The notes beneath the pieces are model-generated. The model was not told the DNA's origin. It saw only the letters and a program-made list of their open reading frames with translations, and did not search any database. A program made the position numbers and the translations under genes. From Shewanella sp. CG12_big_fil_rev_8_21_14_0_65_47_15 (GTDB taxonomy: Bacteria; Pseudomonadota; Gammaproteobacteria; Enterobacterales; Shewanellaceae): a stretch of 64,000 nt of DNA. The DNA lies in NCBI RefSeq assembly GCF_002783505.1, contig NZ_PFGL01000042.1, positions 60,925 to 124,924 on the forward strand. Direction: 5' to 3'. Positions within the stretch are counted from its first letter, which is position 1. Each line of letters opens with the position of its first letter. Shown here piece after piece: positions 59,162-64,000 of the stretch.

Positions 59162-59485
59162 CTATGCCGGTTGACACAGCTCTTGAACCTTCGAATAAAC
59201 GCTTGTATTGGCGGTTGCTCTCTCACGAAGGGACGTACCACTCATGAGGGAGACTGAGGCTCTATTTCTCTGTATCGAAACGTTTCCTGACCCGTTATAG
59301 AAGTAAAGCACCAGAGTGTTGATCGCTGGCCCGGCCAAAGCAGCTATGCTGTCTGAAAAACAAATGTTGAAAACAAAAAAACAAACAAAAAAACAAGTGA
59401 TTACAGGCAAAACAAAGGCCGCCAATTTTAAATCAAAAACATAATGCGCTTTATGTTTGCCTTCAAGCAGCTGTGGCTAAAGTAG
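59162..59485 (-). pseudogene. Decayed DUF2061-like gene (right-hand copy)
   Basis: The frame contains ALAGPAINTLVLYFYN, matching ALVEPAINTVVFYFHD of the intact DUF2061 protein at 47,528–47,731. The upstream part is broken (a start reading MTLVKATLATAA then a stop) and the downstream part is unrelated. It marks the right-hand copy of the duplicated block. Confidence 0.6.
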
Positions 59486-59569
59486 CCTTAACGAGAGTCA
59501 TCAAAAGTGGCTGTAGGGGAAAAAGGAGTCTCAAGCGAGTTAACTTATTCAAAAATGGCGTATTTCAGA

Positions 59570-59612
59570 CATGCTAATCCTACCCATTATACGAATGGGT
59601 AGGATTAGCATG
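59570..59612. repeat. Perfect 19-bp inverted repeat, REP-like
   Basis: Arms CATGCTAATCCTACCCATT and its exact reverse complement with loop ATACG. No T-run follows on either side. It lies beside a RAYT transposase remnant, and RAYT proteins mobilise short palindromes that contain GTAG, which is present here. Confidence 0.75.
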
Positions 59613-59629
59613 ATTACACTGGACTGCTG

Positions 59630-60635
59630 TCAGTTGATATGAAAATGCTGACAGTTTGCTGCAAAGTGCCGTCGTCGCTTTTCTAAGTGTTCGCAGTAAT
59701 CAGTCAGTTCTTGCAGCGTGCCCACTGGGCCATGAAATATCTTGCCAAACTCGGTGGTGAGCTTAAGCCAATTGTCATGGGGGATATTTAATCTTGTTAG
59801 TAACTTGGCACTATTTTCACTGATGGCACCACGTTTGTCGTTGCGGATGAGCCGCCCCGTGTCATCGACTAATTCCAGATAATCCTTGAGCGCAAATGTG
59901 ATTCCATTGGGCTGGTTATCACGTTCATTGCCGATAAAAGGCAATAGATTTTTGGATTGTTCACCTTTTAATGCGGCCCGAATGCGTAGCTGGATACTGG
60001 TATGGCCGGATTGTTCTGGCGTATCAGCTAGTTGGGCTCTGATGGGCCGTTCTTTAAATAAAGAGTAATCAACGTAGGCCATACAGGCTAACACGGCGGC
60101 TTCATCGAGTAAGGCTTGATTCTCTATAAAAGAAAACTAGATAAACCGCCCCTCCCAAAACCTGTCAGTACAGTTATCTTCTTGATTTGCTTGCCTTGTG
60201 ATGGGTTCATTAAGGCAGCGCATAAACCAGCTAATATCACATAAACGGCTGCGATAAATGGCGATTGAATGCTTTAATCTGTTGACCTCATAGGCCTCAG
60301 CTAACTCATCTTTAGCGAATTTATGTGTTAATTCATCGCCTTTCAACAGTTTATGCCATTGCTCAAGCACTTCGCGGTCAGTCCAACGATTGGCACTGTC
60401 GATATCGACCCGTAGCACCATATGCAGATGATTGGATATCACAGCAAAGGCCGCTACATCAATAGCAAAAATGGCTTCGAGTTCAAACAGTAGTGACTCG
60501 ACCCAAGCACTGCGATGGTCGTAGTTTTTCCTCGAATAGGTATCTTCGCCACATAAAAACGCACGCCGAACAACACGGCTATAGCAATGGTAATAGTGAG
60601 TGTCTTCAACACTAATCTGAGTTCTTCTAGGGCAT
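59630..60635 (-). pseudogene. RAYT (REP-associated tyrosine, Y1) transposase remnant
   Basis: Reads RRTQISVEDTHYYHCYSRVV, then AFAVISNHLHMVLRVD with the HUH-type His-x-His pair, and CTDRFWEGRF. A short insert with an in-frame TAG follows, and then QALLDEAAVLACMAYVDYSL in the same frame. The ATG at 60,635 is one base out of frame with the body. With a frameshift and a stop it is almost surely inactive. It lies inside the right-hand copy of the duplicated block, between the DUF2061 relic and menB. Confidence 0.85.
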
Positions 60636-60938
60636 AGTATGCACCAGCATTGACAACTTCGTTTAGTCTAGTTGAAGACTAAGCCTTGCTATTTACAGTG
60701 GGGTGCCAGATTTTGCATTCCGTAGCGTGCATGGATTTATGCTCAATATGATTGCGGGGCTTATCGCCTCGATTGAAAGACAATAAACCACAACTGAACA
60801 TCACTAACACGGAGTTTAATGCTATTGCAGTTATGGCTGGTTCAACCGATCTCAAGTTATTTATCCGTTGTAAAAAACATAAAGCCCTCACTCTGGAGGG
60901 CGTTGGGCATTAGCAGTAAATTAACGTCGTTTTAAAGG
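60636..60938. other. Gene-free gap of 303 bp before menB
   Basis: Contains the tail hairpin of menB at 60,881–60,901 and sequence matching the flank of the menB pseudogene (AACATAAAGCCCTCACTCTG and onward). Nothing else was recognised. Confidence 0.5.
60881..60901 (-). terminator. Terminator hairpin after menB
   Basis: GCCCTC/GAGGGC with a 6-base loop. On the minus strand it is followed by TTTATGTTTTTTAC. Confidence 0.6.
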
Positions 60939-61841
60939 TTAGTAATGCCAAGGGAAGGCTGAAAAATCTTGATCGCGTTTTTCGAGGAAGGCATCGCGCC
61001 CTTCCTGTGCTTCGGCGCTGGCATAGGCTAAACGCGTCGCTTCACCGGCGAATAATTGCTGACCGACCATGCCATCATCTGTCATGTTAAAGCCGTATTT
61101 AAGCATACGCATAGCCGTAGGTGATTTAGAGTTAATCTCTTTGGCCCACATTAATGCCTCGGTTTCTAGCTCGGCATGGGGGACGGACTTATTGACCATT
61201 CCCATGGCAAAGGCTTCATCTGCGCTGTAGTTAAAACCACAGAAGAAGATTTCGCGGGCACGTTTTTGGCCGATCATCTTGGCTAAATATGCGCTGCCAT
61301 AACCTGAGTCGAAGCTCGCGACATCGGGATCTGTCTGCTTAAATATGGCGTGTTCTTTCGAGGCCAAGGTCAAATCGCATACGACATGCAGACTATGGCC
61401 GCCGCCAACGGCCCAGCCAGGGACAACGGCGATGACGACCTTAGGCATAAAGCGGATCAGACGTTGTACTTCTAATATATGTAAGCGGCCCATTCTGGCT
61501 TGATCGGCTTTACCTTCTTCGGCGCCTTCATATTTATAGCCATCTTTGCCGCGGATACGTTGATCGCCGCCGGAGGAAAACGAATATTGCCCCTTAGCAG
61601 AGGGGCCATTGCCTGTGAGTAATACACAGCCTACATCGGACCATTGGCGTGCATGGTCGAGTGCAATGTAAAGCTCATCGACGGTTTGGGGCCTGAAGGC
61701 GTTAAGGCATTCGGGGCGATTGATGGCAATACGCACTGTGCCGTGGGCTTTGGCTCTGTGGTAGGTGATGTCGTCAAAATTAAATCCGCTGACTTCATCC
61801 CACAGTGCGGGATCAAAAATGTCTGATACTTGTTGGGTCAT
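60939..61841 (-). CDS. menB: 1,4-dihydroxy-2-naphthoyl-CoA synthase MenB
   Basis: 300 aa from the ATG giving MTQQVSDIFDP; an in-frame extension of 10 codons upstream is less likely. MenB closes the second ring in menaquinone synthesis. Crotonase-fold motifs FSSGGDQRIRG and VVPGWAVGGGHSLHVVCDL form the oxyanion hole. QTDPDVASFDSGYGSAYLA carries Asp where E. coli MenB has Gly, which suggests the bicarbonate-independent class. A decayed second copy lies 12.5 kb to the left. Confidence 0.95.
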   Translation of the reverse strand: MTQQVSDIFDPALWDEVSGFNFDDITYHRAKAHGTVRIAINRPECLNAFRPQTVDELYIALDHARQWSDVGCVLLTGNGPSAKGQYSFSSGGDQRIRGKDGYKYEGAEEGKADQARMGRLHILEVQRLIRFMPKVVIAVVPGWAVGGGHSLHVVCDLTLASKEHAIFKQTDPDVASFDSGYGSAYLAKMIGQKRAREIFFCGFNYSADEAFAMGMVNKSVPHAELETEALMWAKEINSKSPTAMRMLKYGFNMTDDGMVGQQLFAGEATRLAYASAEAQEGRDAFLEKRDQDFSAFPWHY

Positions 61842-61961
61842 GGTACTCGGCCTATGTCTGTCGGGGCTCAAAGGCTAGGTGGAATCATATATAAGGTCAA
61901 TCACCTAAACTCAAAGCTTAGTGTTATATGGCAAAATTCCCTTTTACCCCGAGGAAAGTGA

Positions 61962-62312
61962 TTAGAGGTTATCGCAAATGTAAAGCCGATTGTCCCGACT
62001 GAAAACAGGGTGTTCCGGTGATTTAGCGCCGCAATAGGTTTCTTTAAAGTCAGCGATGGCGTCTGGCGTTAACGGAAATTTGTTAAATTCTTCAAGTTCA
62101 GGGGCGGATAGGCGCTCAATGATATCTTTTCTGGCTTTTGCTAGTTTTTGATCAATTTTAATGATGTTAGTGCCCGTCATAGAGTCGACCTTGTTCTCTA
62201 TTTTTTTTACTATCTCTTCAGTCTTTGCTATAGGTGCATCTAGTTTGTCTGTTTCTGTATATAAGTAATATAATGCACCACAAAGTAGCGCTAATATGAT
62301 CCAACCTTTCAT
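61962..62312 (-). CDS. Small membrane-anchored protein of unknown function
   Basis: 116 aa. One N-terminal membrane helix (GWIILALLCGALYYLYT), then a charged helical segment and a C-terminal part with YCGAKSPEHPVFSRDN and YICDNL holding two cysteines. Family not recognised. It lies upstream of menB in the same direction, and a broken relative accompanies the menB pseudogene, so the two genes travel together. Confidence 0.7.
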   Translation of the reverse strand: MKGWIILALLCGALYYLYTETDKLDAPIAKTEEIVKKIENKVDSMTGTNIIKIDQKLAKARKDIIERLSAPELEEFNKFPLTPDAIADFKETYCGAKSPEHPVFSRDNRLYICDNL

Positions 62313-62353
62313 CTTTTAGTCCAACATAAGTGAATAACCATTAATTATATGGG

Positions 62354-62359
62354 TATAAT
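62354..62359 (+). promoter_or_regulatory. Possible -10 element of ccoG
   Basis: TATAAT in GGGTATAATAAG, 45 bp before the ccoG start. No good -35 was seen, so an activator-dependent promoter is possible. Confidence 0.3.
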
Positions 62360-62403
62360 AAGCCAGTTTTCGTCCAATATTAAAGCAGTAAAAGGCTGTC
62401 ACG

Positions 62404-63831
62404 ATGAACGCAGAATCTAATAACAAGGACTATTCGAAGACCAATCGAATTAAGATTCACCAACCCGATGCGAGTAAAGCCGATCGCTTTAACCCTCGCA
62501 ACCGGATTTATGTTCGAGCCATCGACGGATTGTGGAGCACTTTGCGCCGCCGCATGGGGTGGGTCGCAATGTTGTTCTTTCTTATACTGCCTTGGATCCC
62601 ATGGGGAAACCGACAAGCCGTATGGTTTAATTTAGGTGAACAGAAGTTTCACGTTTTTGGTTTAACTATCTGGCCCCAAGATCTCACCTTACTCGCAGCA
62701 CTCTTTATGATAGCTGCTTTTGCCCTGTTTTTTGTGACCACCTATCTTGGTCGCGTTTGGTGTGGTTACACATGCCCCCAAACAGTATGGACCTTTATGT
62801 TCATTTGGTTCGAGGAAAAACTCGAAGGTGCACGCAATAAACGCATTAAGTTAGATCAAATGCCCTGGAGCTTCGATAAAATTTGGCGAAAAGCGGCAAA
62901 GCATACTTCATGGATTTTGCTCTCACTCCTCACAGCAATGACCTTTGTGTCCTATTTTGTACCAAGTCGAGAAGTCTATGTTGACGTCTTTACGCTTAAT
63001 GCCTCTGGCGGTATCTACTTCTGGGTCGTGTTCTTTACACTTGCCACCTACGGTAATGCGGGATGGATGCGCGAAATCATGTGCATCCATATGTGCCCCT
63101 ATGCGCGTTTCCAAGCGGCGATGTTCGATAAAAACACTTATATCGTCGGTTATGATACTAAACGTGGTGAAACTCGAGGTCCCCGCTCCCGTAAAGCCGA
63201 TCCTAAAGAAATCGGCTTAGGAGATTGTATCGATTGCGATCTCTGTGTTCAGGTCTGCCCGACCGGAATCGATATTCGTAATGGTTTGCAGTATGAATGT
63301 ATCAACTGTGGTGCCTGCATCGATGCCTGTGATCAAACAATGGAACGTATGGGATATCCCCTAGGTCTTATCAGCTACACCACAGAAAATAAACTCGAAG
63401 GTGTTAAAGAGAAAGTACTCCGCCCCAAACTAGTTGGATACGGTGTGGTATTGGTCGCTATGGTATTGGTCTTCATCTATGCCAGCGCGACGATAGCGTC
63501 AGTTCGGATGGATATTATTCGTGATCGTAACCAGCTATATAGAGAAAACAATCAAGGGATGATTGAAAATACATTTACCTTGAAAATTCTTAACAAAACT
63601 GAAGAAGCGCATGAATACACTATGAGTGTCGAAGGCCTAAACAACTATAAGTGGTATGGCCCTACTTCAGTGACCATTGCTGGTGGCGAAGTGCTTACAT
63701 TACCAATCAGTGTTGGTGTCGATCCGGTGGAGCTTAGTCGCTCAGTGACAAATATTGAGATAAAAGTGAAAACCCATATCAATGGTGAAGAAATAGAGGT
63801 CGAGCAAGAATCTCGCTTCTTCAGTCCATAA
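62404..63831 (+). CDS. ccoG: Cytochrome c oxidase accessory protein CcoG (FixG/RdxA)
   Basis: 475 aa. Membrane iron–sulfur protein needed for copper handling in assembly of the cbb3 oxidase. CGYTCPQTVW lies near residue 120 and two [4Fe-4S] ferredoxin motifs follow: CIDCDLCVQVCP (about 275–286) and CINCGACIDACDQ (about 299–311). Several membrane helices come first, and a periplasmic IgG-like domain forms the C-terminus. No other cco genes are in the window. Confidence 0.95.
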   Translation: MNAESNNKDYSKTNRIKIHQPDASKADRFNPRNRIYVRAIDGLWSTLRRRMGWVAMLFFLILPWIPWGNRQAVWFNLGEQKFHVFGLTIWPQDLTLLAALFMIAAFALFFVTTYLGRVWCGYTCPQTVWTFMFIWFEEKLEGARNKRIKLDQMPWSFDKIWRKAAKHTSWILLSLLTAMTFVSYFVPSREVYVDVFTLNASGGIYFWVVFFTLATYGNAGWMREIMCIHMCPYARFQAAMFDKNTYIVGYDTKRGETRGPRSRKADPKEIGLGDCIDCDLCVQVCPTGIDIRNGLQYECINCGACIDACDQTMERMGYPLGLISYTTENKLEGVKEKVLRPKLVGYGVVLVAMVLVFIYASATIASVRMDIIRDRNQLYRENNQGMIENTFTLKILNKTEEAHEYTMSVEGLNNYKWYGPTSVTIAGGEVLTLPISVGVDPVELSRSVTNIEIKVKTHINGEEIEVEQESRFFSP

Positions 63832-63925
63832 TAAGCAGTATTTAGTGATCTGCTAAGTGATAGCGAGTCACTGATATGGGGGATTTAAGATGATAAAGGG
63901 GCTATTTAGCCTATCTCTTCTACAC

Positions 63926-63956
63926 AAATCCCCCGGTAAATTCGGGGGATTTTTTT
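63926..63956 (+). terminator. Terminator downstream of ccoG
   Basis: AAATCCCCCG/CGGGGGATTT with loop GTAAATT and a T-run. Confidence 0.9.
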
Positions 63957-64000
63957 GAACTCGCGCTGATGTTGTTGATCTGATCTACAAAACAACTTTA

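Overview
The window is a chromosomal segment of a gammaproteobacterium, most likely a Shewanella. The basis is gene order (rsmG–parA–parB–atpIBEFHAGDC–glmU … deoR-type regulator–glmS, then menB and ccoG) together with protein character; no rRNA or tRNA was seen. The core genes look intact and are mostly on the + strand.

Layout: (1) 1–9.4 kb: the end of rsmG, parAB and the complete F1Fo ATP synthase operon. (2) 9.5–16.2 kb: glmU, a TonB-dependent siderophore-type receptor, a DeoR-family regulator with an operator-like palindrome, and glmS. (3) 16,225–45,510: a complete 29.3-kb Tn7-family transposon inserted 25 bp after the glmS stop codon, with tnsA, tnsB, tnsC, tnsD and tnsE and recognisable TnsB-site arrays at both ends. 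The TnsA and TnsB catalytic residues and the TnsD zinc ligands fall at the same numbers I recall for Tn7. Its cargo is a stacked defence island: a WYL-domain regulator, a divergent Wadjet-like jetABCD operon with an unusually large (1731 aa) SMC-like JetC, a SIR2–HerA pair, and a 2147-aa protein combining a predicted nuclease with a STAND NTPase. Small unknown genes sit between tnsC and tnsD and next to the distal end.

(4) 45.5–47.1 kb: the probable displaced glmS terminator and a protein made almost entirely of ten tandem HTH-like repeats. (5) 47.5–62.3 kb: a directly repeated chromosomal block (DUF2061 gene – menB – small membrane-anchored protein) in which each gene is intact in only one copy. 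Between the copies lies a roughly 10-kb biosynthetic island: a TetR regulator with two matching operators, an MMPL/RND exporter, a LolA-like periplasmic protein, an outer-membrane protein, a flavin-dependent halogenase, an isonitrile synthase (PvcA/IsnA family), an Fe(II)/2-oxoglutarate oxygenase (PvcB/IsnB family), a TauE/SafE permease and a convergent HAD phosphatase. This reads as a pathway for a halogenated isonitrile with its own envelope export route. A broken REP-associated (RAYT) transposase and a perfect REP-like palindrome lie in the right-hand block. (6) 62.4–63.8 kb: ccoG.

The strongest leads are the isonitrile–halogenase–export cluster, the ten-repeat HTH protein, the oversized JetC with a degenerate Walker B, and the reciprocally decayed duplication that brackets the biosynthetic island.
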